Shown in pieces: positions 34,898-43,328 of a DNA stretch of 64,000 bases (position 1 is the stretch's first letter; each line of letters opens with the position of its first letter). Made by a program: the position numbers and the translations under genes. Source of the DNA: Nonomuraea turcica. GTDB lineage: Bacteria; Actinomycetota; Actinomycetes; Streptosporangiales; Streptosporangiaceae. The stretch covers positions 1 to 64,000 of the forward strand of contig NZ_JAUZQF010000019.1 of NCBI RefSeq assembly GCF_030718205.1, given 5' to 3'. A model generated the notes under the pieces. The model was given only the letters and a program-made list of their open reading frames with translations, was not told where the DNA came from and did no database searches.

Positions 34898-36238
34898 GTG
34901 ACAAGCGCCTTCAACTGGCATCTGACCCGCTACGTGGCGCCGTTCGCGCACCGGGGTGGCGCCTTGGACGTCTACGAAAGCTTCCAGTGGAAGATCCAGC
35001 AGGATGGACTGATGGCTCGCATCGCGCCGCACGTCGACGCGTTCGCGGACGAACATCCGGATGAGAGGGAGCTGTTCGGCGAACGCCCCTGGACCATCCC
35101 TGAGCGCGTGCCCTCAGGGGTGGTGTCGCGGGTGGAGGGCAGGCTCGAGCGCCGGCTGGGGAAGGTGATCAGCCATCAGCTGCTGGGACGTGGCGGCTTC
35201 GTGCTCGGCCTGAAGCCGTTTCGGCTGGACGAGCTCCCGGTCGAGAGCTGGAAGGGCGTCCTGGTGGCGGAGCGCGAGTCCGTCCTCGAGGCCGCGACCA
35301 AGCTACTCGCCCGGCCCGCCACCGCGCTGGACGTCCTCGAGCTGGTGGTCGCCGGCCGGGCGGGCGAGCTGGAGTGGCGGCATGCGGAGCAGCCCTGTCC
35401 GCATCCCACGCCCGGCGTCTGCGTGCTGCTGCCGCTGTTCGACGTGGTGCTGCGGCGCAAGGGGTACGTGCACGACCACCCCTTCGTGCAGCGCGAGCTG
35501 GTCGGCCCGCTGGGCGATCGGGTCAATCTGGTAGAACTGGCAGCGAAAGCGGAGCGTGGCGAACCATACGGGATCCTGCTGGGGGCATGGATGACGGGGA
35601 GAGATCCTGACGAGGACGCCATCAGGCTGGCCGCCGAGTCGCTGGCTTCCGGAGATCCGGTGGGCTGGTTCGAGCGGCTTTACGCCGAATCGGCGAACGG
35701 GGACGCGATCGTGCCGTGGGACTCACGGTCGCCGCACTTCCTGCTGTCCGAGTGGGGCGTCCCCGGGACGGGGCGGGCGCTCGTCGTGGGGGCCGGGCTG
35801 GGGGAGGACGCCGAATACGTGGCGGGGCTCGGCTACGAGACGGTGGCGTTCGACGTGAGCGAGTCGGCCGTACGGCTGGCGCAGGAACGCTTTCCGGAGA
35901 GCGCGGTGCGCTATGAGGCCGCGGACCTGCTGGACCCGCCAGCGGAGTGGCGGCAGGCCTTCGACCTGGTCGTGGAGATCATGACCGTGCAGGCGCTGCC
36001 CGAGCAACTGCACGCCGCGGCCATCGCGCGGATCGCGAAGTTCGTCCGGCCCGGAGGCACGTTGCTGGTGATCGCCTCTGGGCGGGAGGAAGATGGGCCG
36101 GTGTTCGCGCCGCCGTGGCCGCTGACCCCGTCCGAGATCGCGGCGTTCGCGACGGACGGGCTGGAGAAGGGGACGATGGAGGACCTGCGCGACGGGGAAC
36201 GGCACCGCTGGCGCGCCACCTTCCACCGCCCCGCATGA
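34898..36238 (+). CDS. 3' part of the interrupted M48-like gene, fused to a class I SAM methyltransferase
   Basis: 446 codons from GTG 34898; the frame is open back to the TAG at 34784. The first 250 residues continue the M48-like protein (TSAFNWHLTRYVAPFAHRGG and a long helical tail). From about residue 255 (GWFERLYAESANGDAIVPWD) it becomes a TPMT-like SAM-dependent methyltransferase, with motif I ALVVGAGLGEDAEYV and a DLVVEIMTVQALP motif. An internal GTG 35660 with GGAG 5 bases upstream could start the methyltransferase alone. No stop separates the halves, so it is a real fusion in sequence; I do not know a family with this fusion. The methyltransferase part looks intact. Confidence 0.65.
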   Translation: MTSAFNWHLTRYVAPFAHRGGALDVYESFQWKIQQDGLMARIAPHVDAFADEHPDERELFGERPWTIPERVPSGVVSRVEGRLERRLGKVISHQLLGRGGFVLGLKPFRLDELPVESWKGVLVAERESVLEAATKLLARPATALDVLELVVAGRAGELEWRHAEQPCPHPTPGVCVLLPLFDVVLRRKGYVHDHPFVQRELVGPLGDRVNLVELAAKAERGEPYGILLGAWMTGRDPDEDAIRLAAESLASGDPVGWFERLYAESANGDAIVPWDSRSPHFLLSEWGVPGTGRALVVGAGLGEDAEYVAGLGYETVAFDVSESAVRLAQERFPESAVRYEAADLLDPPAEWRQAFDLVVEIMTVQALPEQLHAAAIARIAKFVRPGGTLLVIASGREEDGPVFAPPWPLTPSEIAAFATDGLEKGTMEDLRDGERHRWRATFHRPA

Positions 36239-36244
36239 CGACAT

Positions 36245-36970
36245 ATGTCAGAGTGGAACGCCCTGCCGATGAGGATGTCCGTGCCGTCGCTACGTAACCT
36301 TTTCCAGGCCAACCGCTATCCGGGCCGGAGTGTGGTGTGGGCGAGAACGCTCGACGGCGCGATGTGCGGCGGCTACCTGCTGACCGGCCGCAGCCAGGCA
36401 TCGCGGGAACGGGCCCTGCGTGTGAGCGATCAGGAGCTCATTGTCGGCCCGACCGGTCCAGCCGCGAATGATCCGCTGCGCCACTACGTCGCGGCCATGC
36501 AACGTGACGGCTGGCTCGTGTTCGGCAACGGCGAGCAGGTGTCCACCGTTGCAGACCGCCTGCTGGAGGGGCAGCCGGCAGCCGTCGCGCTGGACGGCCT
36601 GGACTACGAGCCCGACCCGCCGATCTTCACGCCGCGGATCACGGTGATCGTGGATGTGAGCTCTCCGGCGGACGCGTGGTTCGGGGCGGCCCTCCGCAGC
36701 CTGGGCGACAGAACATCGACCAACGTGCTCACCCTCTCCGTCCGGGACCTGGCCCCCGGCGATGCCGTGCTGATGACCACGTACGTCTCCGACGGCCACC
36801 GCATCGTCACAGGAGAGCCATTCCTTGAAGGCCTGACCACGGCTGCGGACCAGGGTGGGCTGCTGGACGAGCTGTGGGAGGCACTCGATCCGCAATTTCG
36901 GGTGGCGGCGGCGACCTTCACGCCCCACCACCTCGCCGATGCCACCCTGCGCCACGCAAGCCAACGATGA
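36245..36970 (+). CDS. IMP cyclohydrolase (PurO)-like protein
   Basis: 241 residues from ATG 36245; ATG 36269 is an alternative. Sequence runs SLRNLFQANRYPGRSVVWART, CGGYLLTGRSQASRERAL, WLVFGNGEQV, then FTPRITVIVD and RTSTNVLTL, as in the PurO-type IMP cyclohydrolase-like family first known from archaea. In actinobacteria the last step of IMP synthesis is normally done by PurH, so this copy may have another role. It starts 6 bases after the methyltransferase-fusion stop, so they share a transcript. Confidence 0.6.
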   Translation: MSEWNALPMRMSVPSLRNLFQANRYPGRSVVWARTLDGAMCGGYLLTGRSQASRERALRVSDQELIVGPTGPAANDPLRHYVAAMQRDGWLVFGNGEQVSTVADRLLEGQPAAVALDGLDYEPDPPIFTPRITVIVDVSSPADAWFGAALRSLGDRTSTNVLTLSVRDLAPGDAVLMTTYVSDGHRIVTGEPFLEGLTTAADQGGLLDELWEALDPQFRVAAATFTPHHLADATLRHASQR

Positions 36971-37004
36971 GGCGGGCACGTCCCGCTGGGTTGGCGCGCA
37001 GACC

Positions 37005-37286
37005 TCAGCCGGTGAGGACGGGTGCCTCCTCCTGGCCAAAGGCGATCACGATGTATCTGCCGTTGGCGTAGCTGACCACCGGCCGCCCGAGCATGTCACC
37101 CACCCTGCGGGCGACATTCTGGAACATCTCCACCATCTCCGGCGTGTCGGCGGACACCCTGAACCGTCCATTGGCGAGGAGTTGCTCGGCGACCAAGGGG
37201 GAGAAGTTCGCCTCGGCCCGGACCTTCTCCTCAGCGCTGAGAGGGGTGCGCTGGGGCGCGGGCTGCGTGCCGAAAGAGTGGGACAT
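37005..37286 (-). CDS. Small protein of unknown function next to the graspetide locus
   Basis: 93 residues from ATG 37286, with GGAGGAG about 9 bases upstream. No signal peptide or membrane helix. It contains an amphipathic helical part (SAEEKVRAEANFSPLVAEQLL) and a short beta-rich end (RPVVSYANGRYIVIAFG). No known domain recognised. It follows the exporter on the same strand after 124 bases, so it may be an accessory or immunity-like gene of the RiPP cluster, or unrelated. Confidence 0.6.
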   Translation of the reverse strand: MSHSFGTQPAPQRTPLSAEEKVRAEANFSPLVAEQLLANGRFRVSADTPEMVEMFQNVARRVGDMLGRPVVSYANGRYIVIAFGQEEAPVLTG

Positions 37287-37410
37287 TGATGATCTCCTCC
37301 TGATCGCCGTCGTTCTAGGATGCCATCCGCTCCGCACGCCTGGCCATGCCGCAGCAGTGCCGGCACCAGCGGCCGTACTCTGCCCGGGAGCGCGCACCCG
37401 GCCGAGCTCG

Positions 37411-39180
37411 TCACAGCCTGCTAGGCAACGCTCTGGCTGCCGCTTGGCCCGGGCGCGAGTCCTTGGACCAGTGGTGATAGAGCTCTGCGTAACGCTCGCC
37501 CCAGTCGATCAACTCGTCGTGGGTGCCCTGCTCGACCAGCCGTCCCTCGTGCAGCACGAAGATGACATCCGCCGCGCGGATCGTGTCGAGCCGATGCGTG
37601 ACGGCGATGGTCGTGCGGCCGGCGAGCAGCGGGAGCAACGCTTGCTGAACCTGTTGCTCGCTTTCGGCGTCGAGGGCTGAGGTGGCCTCGTCAAGGATGA
37701 GGACGCGGGGGTTGTTCAGGATGGCGCGGGCGATGGCGAGCCGCTGTTTCTCGCCCCCCGACAGCCGGGAGCCGCGCTCGCCTACGACGGAGTCGTATCC
37801 GTCCGGCAGCCGCAGGATGCGGTCGTGGATCCGCGCGGACCTGCACGCGGCCTCCAGCTCGGCCATCGTGGCCGCCGGCTTGGTGTAGCGAAGGTTGTCG
37901 GCGATCGTCGCGTGAAGAAGCACCGGCTCCTGGGTCACCACGCCGAACAAGGCGGCCAGCGAATCGCGCGTCACGTGACGGAGGTCGGCGCCGTCGATGG
38001 TGATCTCGCCCTGGTCCGGATCGTGGAGCCGCATGATCAGGTGCGTCAGCGTGGTCTTCCCCGATCCGCTCTCCCCGACGATCGCGGCGAATTGACCAGG
38101 GCGGATCGTCAGTGTTACGTCGCGTAGCGCGGGCTGCCCATCGTGCAGGAACGTCACCCCGTTGAGCCTGATCTCACCCCGGATCGACTCCCGGCGTAAG
38201 GCGACCGCGCCCGGCTCCTCGATGAGGCCCGGTGTGTGATCGAAATACTCGAAGATCCGCTCGAACACCGCCGTGGCGGCGCGAAACTGAACCGTGACCT
38301 GCATGAGCTGGCCGGCGGGAAGGAAGAGCCGGGCCTGGAGCGAGGTGAAGGCCAGCAGGGTTCCCGGCGTTGACGTCTCCGCGAACCCGGCGGCGACGTA
38401 GACCACGGCCGGCATGACCAGGAAGAGGGCCTGGAGTGCCGCGCCCAGCGCCTGCGCCGACACGGCCGCCCGGAGCTGCAACCTGGACAGGCGCCGGCTC
38501 TCGCTCTGGAACCGCCGTACGCCATGGTCCTGACGGCCGAAGACCCGGGCGAGCAGGATTCCGGAGATCGACAGGGTCTCCTCGGCGATGACGCTCATCT
38601 CTGCCCGCGAGTGCTGGACGGCGGCGATGACCCGGCGCTGGTGTACGGCCACCTTCGCCGTGAGCCAGGCCGCGATCGGCAGCAGGCAGATCGAGACCAG
38701 CGTGAGCCGCCACGACAAGGCGAACAGGCACGACAGCGTGGTCACGCAGGTCAGCATGTTGGCGAGCATCGTGGGTACGGTGGTGCTGACCGTGGTCTGC
38801 ACCTCCGCCACGTCACCGATCACCCGGGACTGGATCTCTCCCGTCCGCGTGCGGGTGAAGAAGGTCAGCGGCAGCCTCTGAAGGTGCGAGTACAGGCCGG
38901 TCCGCAGCCCCTCCATCACATCCTGCCCCATGCGGCTCGACAGGTAGGACTGCAGCACGCTGACCCCGCAGCCCAGCGCGGCGATCCCGGCCATCACGCC
39001 CAGCAGGCCGCAGAGCAGGCCGATCCGCGGTCCGCCGGGCGCGAAGAGACCCAGGTCGACCAGGTCTCTGGTGAGGAACGGGAGCACCGCACCGAGCCCG
39101 GCCGACACCAGGATCAGGAAAGTGATCAGGAGCACCTGTCGCGTGTACGGCCGGAAGAGCGACAGCACTCGCCGGTTCAT
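37411..39180 (-). CDS. ABC exporter of the graspetide locus (fused membrane and ATPase domains)
   Basis: 589 residues from ATG 39180, overlapping the ATP-grasp stop by ATGA. Residues 1-300 form six membrane helices (ABC type I exporter fold). The C-terminal ATPase has Walker A GESGSGKTT, Q-loop VVTQEPVLL, signature LSGGEKQRLAIARAIL, Walker B VLILDEATSALD and H-loop AVTHRLDTI. There is no N-terminal C39 peptidase domain, so leader removal would need another protease. By position it exports the modified peptide. Confidence 0.9.
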   Translation of the reverse strand: MNRRVLSLFRPYTRQVLLITFLILVSAGLGAVLPFLTRDLVDLGLFAPGGPRIGLLCGLLGVMAGIAALGCGVSVLQSYLSSRMGQDVMEGLRTGLYSHLQRLPLTFFTRTRTGEIQSRVIGDVAEVQTTVSTTVPTMLANMLTCVTTLSCLFALSWRLTLVSICLLPIAAWLTAKVAVHQRRVIAAVQHSRAEMSVIAEETLSISGILLARVFGRQDHGVRRFQSESRRLSRLQLRAAVSAQALGAALQALFLVMPAVVYVAAGFAETSTPGTLLAFTSLQARLFLPAGQLMQVTVQFRAATAVFERIFEYFDHTPGLIEEPGAVALRRESIRGEIRLNGVTFLHDGQPALRDVTLTIRPGQFAAIVGESGSGKTTLTHLIMRLHDPDQGEITIDGADLRHVTRDSLAALFGVVTQEPVLLHATIADNLRYTKPAATMAELEAACRSARIHDRILRLPDGYDSVVGERGSRLSGGEKQRLAIARAILNNPRVLILDEATSALDAESEQQVQQALLPLLAGRTTIAVTHRLDTIRAADVIFVLHEGRLVEQGTHDELIDWGERYAELYHHWSKDSRPGQAAARALPSRL

Positions 39181-40139
39181 CTCGTTGCTTCGCCGTACAA
39201 GAAGTCGGTGAACGTCTCGATCAAGGGCAAGCCTGTCATGCCTTCGACGAACAGCCACTGGCCTTGAGGGTTGACCTCGAGCCAGACGTATTCGCCGTCG
39301 TCGGTGAGTTTGAGGTCGAAGACGCCCATGGTCAGGTTCAGGCGCCGCAGCAGGGCGCGCAGGGCGTCCTCGATGCCGGACGGCAGACGGTGTTCGGCTG
39401 CGGCGATGTCGAGGTTCGGCCTCCAGTCCAGGTCATCGGACTCCAAGAGGGCGGCCAGCACGCGGTCTCCGAAGACCTGCACGCGGACATGGCGCCGTCC
39501 CGGGACCAGCTCCTGGTAGATGGCCGGGCACACGCGCATCGCCGGTTCGTTGGCCAGCAGCTCGTCGCTGACGGTCATCGTCTTGGCCGGAGCCTGCATC
39601 ACCCCGCGGACGGCTTTGACGATCGCCCCTGGGTGTATGTCGCAGAATTTGCGGATCCGCTCGGGTGACTGGCTGACCAGTGTTTCGGGAATCCGCAGGC
39701 CGAGCTCGAAGGCCGCCCTGAGCTGGATGACCTTGTTCTGCGCCTCCCAGAACGGCGTCGGATGATCGACCCACCGCCCGCGGAAGTCGGTCATCAGCAT
39801 GCCGAGCGCGGCGGCGTTGGTGTCGACGTTGATGAGCTCACGATCGACGGGATCGGTCACCTCGGGATTGGCCGACGTACGGGTGTTGCCCAGCCGCCGG
39901 AACCAGATGGCGTCGATCGCCCGGAGATCCACGGCCGTACCGTCGGTCGCCGGGAACACCGGCTCGGTGAATTCCTGTGGGGACCAGCTGAGGCCGGGAG
40001 CCTTGCTGAAGTGATCGCTTTCGAAGATGTGCACGGTCGCCGGGTAGCGCCGTTCCATTTCCGCCTTCACGGCGTAGGCGTGTAGATCGCGCTCATGCGT
40101 GACGACGGCAATCCGCGCGGACTTTTCGTGGATACGCAT
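39177..40139 (-). CDS. ATP-grasp ligase (graspetide synthetase, MvdC/MvdD-like)
   Basis: 320 residues from ATG 40139. RimK-like ATP-grasp fold: the N-terminal part (ARIAVVTHERDLHAYAVKAEME; later AIWFRRLGN) is typical of TIGR04187-type RiPP maturases, the central loop is VKAVRGVMQAP, and the C-terminal ATP/Mg motif MGVFDLKLTDDGEYVWLEVNPQGQWL supplies the Asp, Glu and Asn ligands. Such enzymes join Thr/Ser or Lys side chains to Asp/Glu side chains of a precursor to form ester or amide macrocycles. The precursor gene lies 46 bases upstream and the exporter overlaps its stop. Confidence 0.88.
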   Translation of the reverse strand: MRIHEKSARIAVVTHERDLHAYAVKAEMERRYPATVHIFESDHFSKAPGLSWSPQEFTEPVFPATDGTAVDLRAIDAIWFRRLGNTRTSANPEVTDPVDRELINVDTNAAALGMLMTDFRGRWVDHPTPFWEAQNKVIQLRAAFELGLRIPETLVSQSPERIRKFCDIHPGAIVKAVRGVMQAPAKTMTVSDELLANEPAMRVCPAIYQELVPGRRHVRVQVFGDRVLAALLESDDLDWRPNLDIAAAEHRLPSGIEDALRALLRRLNLTMGVFDLKLTDDGEYVWLEVNPQGQWLFVEGMTGLPLIETFTDFLYGEATR

Positions 40140-40185
40140 GAGCGCAACCCCCCTCTATTCGATGGTTAGTGTGGTGCGACGCCTA

Positions 40186-40395
40186 CTACGGCATGTAGTC
40201 GCAGTCGTCCCAGCCGTCGCCGGAGCCGCTGATCGTCTCGTCCGGGTGCATCGACTCGATCTTGTTCAGCGCCCACTCCAGCTCGAGCCGCTCGATCAGG
40301 TTGCGCTCCCACTGCGCCAGCTGGGGGGCCGGGGCCACCGTCATCCGCTCCTGGCCCACAAAGATCGCGGGCCGGACCTGCGTGTCAACCGTCAT
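40186..40395 (-). CDS. Graspetide (ATP-grasp RiPP) precursor peptide
   Basis: 69 residues from ATG 40395, GGGAAG about 7 bases upstream. A leader with a helical, Glu/Leu-rich section (LAQWERNLIERLELEWALNK) is followed by a core-like tail TISGSGDGWDDCDYMP. Potential donors are Thr54, Ser56, Ser58; potential acceptors Asp60, Asp63, Asp64, Asp66. This donor-then-acid layout is what ATP-grasp graspetide synthetases act on. The single Cys65 and the C-terminal YMP are unusual details. It is directly upstream of the ligase, making a minimal precursor-ligase-exporter cluster. The stop is TAGTAG. Confidence 0.8.
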   Translation of the reverse strand: MTVDTQVRPAIFVGQERMTVAPAPQLAQWERNLIERLELEWALNKIESMHPDETISGSGDGWDDCDYMP

Positions 40396-40529
40396 CGTTC
40401 TTCCCTTCGACAGGGGCGGGACGTGAGTTCGCCCGCCTGCATCGAAGCTTGGCGGCCGGCACTTGTCGATCGCTTGGGTTCGGCTTGGACGTACGGCAGC
40501 CCTGCTGGGACGGTTTCCTGGAAGACCGA

Positions 40530-41672
40530 CTAAGGCTGGGTGAGGGCGGCTTCGAGGAGGAGGGCGCCGGCGCCCAGCAATGCGGCGTCGCGGCCTGCTC
40601 TCGCTGGGGCGATTTCCAGGTCTCTGGTGGCCAGGGGGAGGCAGCGTTCCCAGACGGCGGCGCGGATCGAGGTGATCAGGGGTTCTGCTGCCGACAGGCT
40701 GCCGCCCACTGCCACCACGTCCGGGTTGAAGAAGTTCACCAGGACCGTCAGCACCTCGCCGATGCGGCGGCCGGCGTTGCGGACCAGGCTTGTCGCCTCA
40801 GGGACGGCGTCGTGCACCAATCCCACGATGTCGGCCGGGCGGGTCACCTCGATGCCGGCCTCCGACAGTGCCGTCATCAGGGCGGCGCCGCTCGCGTACG
40901 CCTCCAGGCAGTCCGGGTGGCCGCAGGCGCAGATGACGGAGGAGTCGGAGCGGACCCGGACGTGGCTGATGTCGCCGGCCGCGCCGCGGCCGCGGTGCAG
41001 GCGGCCGTTGACGATCACCCCGCAGCCTATGCCGGTCCCTGCCTTGACGACCATGAGGTTCTCGTGGTCCGGCCACCAGCGGGCCTCGCCGGCCGCCATC
41101 AGGTTCGCGTCGTTCTCGACGAGGATGGGCAGGTCGTAGCGGGTGGCGAGGTGGTCGGCGACGGGGAAGTCGTTCCAGCCGGGCATGCGGGAAGGGGTGA
41201 CGACGCGGCGGGTGGCCGGGTCCACCGGGCCGGGGATGCCGGTGCCCACCCCGCGCAGCGGCACCCCGGCCGGTACGTGCGCCGCCACCAGCTCGTCGAA
41301 GGCGTCGGCGATGCGGTCGAGCGTGGTCCGCGGGCCGTCGGCGATCTCGCACGCACGCTCCTCCATCAGGAGCGGGGTGCCGCTCAGGTCGAGCAGACCC
41401 AGGCGTACGTGGTGAGCGCCCAGGTCGGCGACGGCCAGCACGCCGGCCGTGGGGGAGAGGCGGAGCAGGCGCGGGCGGCGGCCGCCGCGGGAGGCGCCGG
41501 AGCCCTCCTCGGCCAGCAGGCCCGCGTCGATGAGCTCCTCCACGCGCAGCGACACGCTCGACGCGGCCAGGCCGGATAAGCGGGCCAGGTCGGCACGGGA
41601 CTCCGCCTTGCCGGTGGCGACGAGTCGCAGCAGGTCGCCCTGTGCCCCCTGCACGGGCAGCCGCTGATCCAT
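40530..41672 (-). CDS. ROK-family transcriptional regulator
   Basis: 380 residues, ATG 41672. An N-terminal winged HTH (ESRADLARLSGLAASSVSLRVEEL) precedes the ROK sugar-kinase-like domain. This has the phosphate-binding VADLGAHHVRLGLLD and GVGTGIPGPVD, catalytic-site ENDANL, and the zinc motif CACGHPDCLEAY. It is divergent from the ABC importer/asparaginase operon and likely controls it; the ligand could be a sugar or a nitrogen-related metabolite. Ends in TAG. Confidence 0.87.
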   Translation of the reverse strand: MDQRLPVQGAQGDLLRLVATGKAESRADLARLSGLAASSVSLRVEELIDAGLLAEEGSGASRGGRRPRLLRLSPTAGVLAVADLGAHHVRLGLLDLSGTPLLMEERACEIADGPRTTLDRIADAFDELVAAHVPAGVPLRGVGTGIPGPVDPATRRVVTPSRMPGWNDFPVADHLATRYDLPILVENDANLMAAGEARWWPDHENLMVVKAGTGIGCGVIVNGRLHRGRGAAGDISHVRVRSDSSVICACGHPDCLEAYASGAALMTALSEAGIEVTRPADIVGLVHDAVPEATSLVRNAGRRIGEVLTVLVNFFNPDVVAVGGSLSAAEPLITSIRAAVWERCLPLATRDLEIAPARAGRDAALLGAGALLLEAALTQP

Positions 41673-41711
41673 GTGAGATACCTACCATGCAGAACTTCCG
41701 CCAGCAACGTA

Positions 41712-41764
41712 TTGACTTGCTCCGAAATATCCCACTACGGTCCGGACTATCTTCGAAATCGAAG
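41712..41764 (+). promoter_or_regulatory. Promoter and operator palindrome of the gluBCD-like/asparaginase operon
   Basis: -35 TTGACT (41712-41717) and -10 TACGGT (41736-41741), 18 bases apart. A palindrome CTTCGAAATCGAAG (41751-41764; arms CTTCGA/TCGAAG) lies just after the expected start of transcription, where a repressor such as the divergent ROK protein could block elongation. Hexamers and symmetry are seen; the bound protein is inferred. Confidence 0.55.
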
Positions 41765-41778
41765 GAAGTGGACCGTTC

Positions 41779-42684
41779 ATGAAGAGGTTTGTCGCTGTCG
41801 CCGCCGTCTCCCTGTTAGCCCTGACGGCCTGCGGTGAGTCGAGCAGCCCCGCCGTCCCCGGGGCCACATCCCCCCAGAGCGATGTCCTGGCCAAAGCGCC
41901 GGTCGCGACGGCGGCCGAGATCCTGCCCGGCTCCACCATGGAGAAGATCAAGCAGCGCGGCGAGCTCCTCGTGGGCGGCTCGCTGGACGCGCCCCTGTTG
42001 TCCCAGCAGAACCCGGCCACCGGCGAGGTCGAGGGCTTCGACGCGCAGATGGGCAAGGCCCTGGCGAAGTACATCCTGGGCGAGCCCAAGGTGAAGATCG
42101 TCAACTCGGCGTCGGAGACCAGGGAGGCGCTGCTCGCCAACGGCACCGTCGACGTGGTGTTCCAGACGTACACGATCACGGAGGAACGGGCGAAGCAGGT
42201 GGCGTTCGCGGGCCCGTACTACACCTCCGGTCTGACGATCGCGGTGAAGAAGGGCACGACGGGCATCACCAAGCCGGAGGACCTGAACGGCAAGAAGGTC
42301 CTGGCAGGCGCGAACACCCCGGCCATCCCCGCGATCAAGAAGCTGGCGCCGCAGGCCGAGATCATCACGTTCGGCAGCGACCCCGAGTGCATCCAGGCGC
42401 TCAAGCAGGACCGCGGCGTGGCGTATGTGCAGGACGAGACGATCCTCATCGCCGACGCCAAGAAGGACCCGTCGATCGAGATCGTGACGAAGCCGTTCAC
42501 CGTCGACCCGTACGGGATCGGGCTCAAGCACGGCGACGACCAGATGAAGACGTTCGTCAATGACTGGCTGAAGAAGATGCAGGACGCCGGGGTCTGGCAG
42601 GAGATCTGGAAGACCTCCATCGGCACCGTCGTGACCGGCGAGGCGCCGGCGCCGCCGCAGATCGGCTCCGTGCCGGGGTCCTGA
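41779..42684 (+). CDS. Amino-acid ABC transporter substrate-binding lipoprotein (GluB-like)
   Basis: 301 residues, GGAAG upstream of ATG 41779. Lipoprotein signal with lipobox LTAC. SBP_bac_3 fold for polar amino acids: LLVGGSLDAPLLS, GFDAQMGKALA, then EERAKQVAFAGPYYTSGLTIAV and DPYGIGLKHGDDQM. It is most like glutamate/glutamine/asparagine binders, consistent with a downstream asparaginase. The stop overlaps the first permease start (TGATG). Confidence 0.88.
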   Translation: MKRFVAVAAVSLLALTACGESSSPAVPGATSPQSDVLAKAPVATAAEILPGSTMEKIKQRGELLVGGSLDAPLLSQQNPATGEVEGFDAQMGKALAKYILGEPKVKIVNSASETREALLANGTVDVVFQTYTITEERAKQVAFAGPYYTSGLTIAVKKGTTGITKPEDLNGKKVLAGANTPAIPAIKKLAPQAEIITFGSDPECIQALKQDRGVAYVQDETILIADAKKDPSIEIVTKPFTVDPYGIGLKHGDDQMKTFVNDWLKKMQDAGVWQEIWKTSIGTVVTGEAPAPPQIGSVPGS

Positions 42685-43328
42685 TGGGAGTCCTTCTCGA
42701 GCACCTGCCCGAGCTGTGGCAGGGGTTGATCGTGACGTTCCAGCTCACCGCCGCGTCCTTTGCGGGCGCGGCGGTGCTGGGCGTGCTGGTCTGCGCGCTG
42801 CGCGTCAGCCCGGTAGGGGTGCTGCGCGCCCTCGGCACGGCGTACGTCGAGACGCTGCAGAACCTGCCGCTTCTGGTGCTGCTCGTCCTGGCCGTCTTCG
42901 GCCTGCCGGAGATCGGCATCCAGGCCGACTTGATGGCGACCGCCGTCGTGGTGATCGCCGTGTACGAGGCCGCCTACATCGGCGAGGCGCTGCGCTCGGG
43001 CGTGAACTCGGTGTCGAAGGGGCAGGGCGAGGCGGCCCGGGCCATCGGGCTGACGTTCGGCCAGTCGCTGCGGCACGTCGTCCTGCCTCAGGCGCTGCGC
43101 ACGGTGGTGCAGCCGATCGGCAACATCTTCATCGCCACCACGATGAACACCGCCCTGGTCGCGGCCGTCGGAGTCGTCGACCTGACCGCCGCCGCCAACC
43201 GGGTGAACCTGGTCGAGGCGCAGCCCATCCCGATCTTCGTGGGCGCGGGGGTCGCGTACGGGCTGATCGCCGCCGCGGCCGGGTTCGTCACCGGCAGGCT
43301 GGAGCGCCGGCTGGTGGTCTTGCGATGA
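42684..43328 (+). CDS. Amino-acid ABC transporter permease (GluC-like)
   Basis: 214 residues, about five membrane helices, with the EAA loop (EAARAIGLTFGQSLRHVVLPQAL) that docks on the ATPase. HisM/GlnP-type polar amino-acid permease. Overlaps both neighbours by 1-4 bases. Confidence 0.88.
   Translation: MGVLLEHLPELWQGLIVTFQLTAASFAGAAVLGVLVCALRVSPVGVLRALGTAYVETLQNLPLLVLLVLAVFGLPEIGIQADLMATAVVVIAVYEAAYIGEALRSGVNSVSKGQGEAARAIGLTFGQSLRHVVLPQALRTVVQPIGNIFIATTMNTALVAAVGVVDLTAAANRVNLVEAQPIPIFVGAGVAYGLIAAAAGFVTGRLERRLVVLR

Noticed and set aside
18758..36238. Genetic code change with TAG as a sense codon
   Set aside because: Many genes in the window end in TAG without another stop close behind, and only two internal TAG codons were seen. 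Mutation or sequencing error is simpler.
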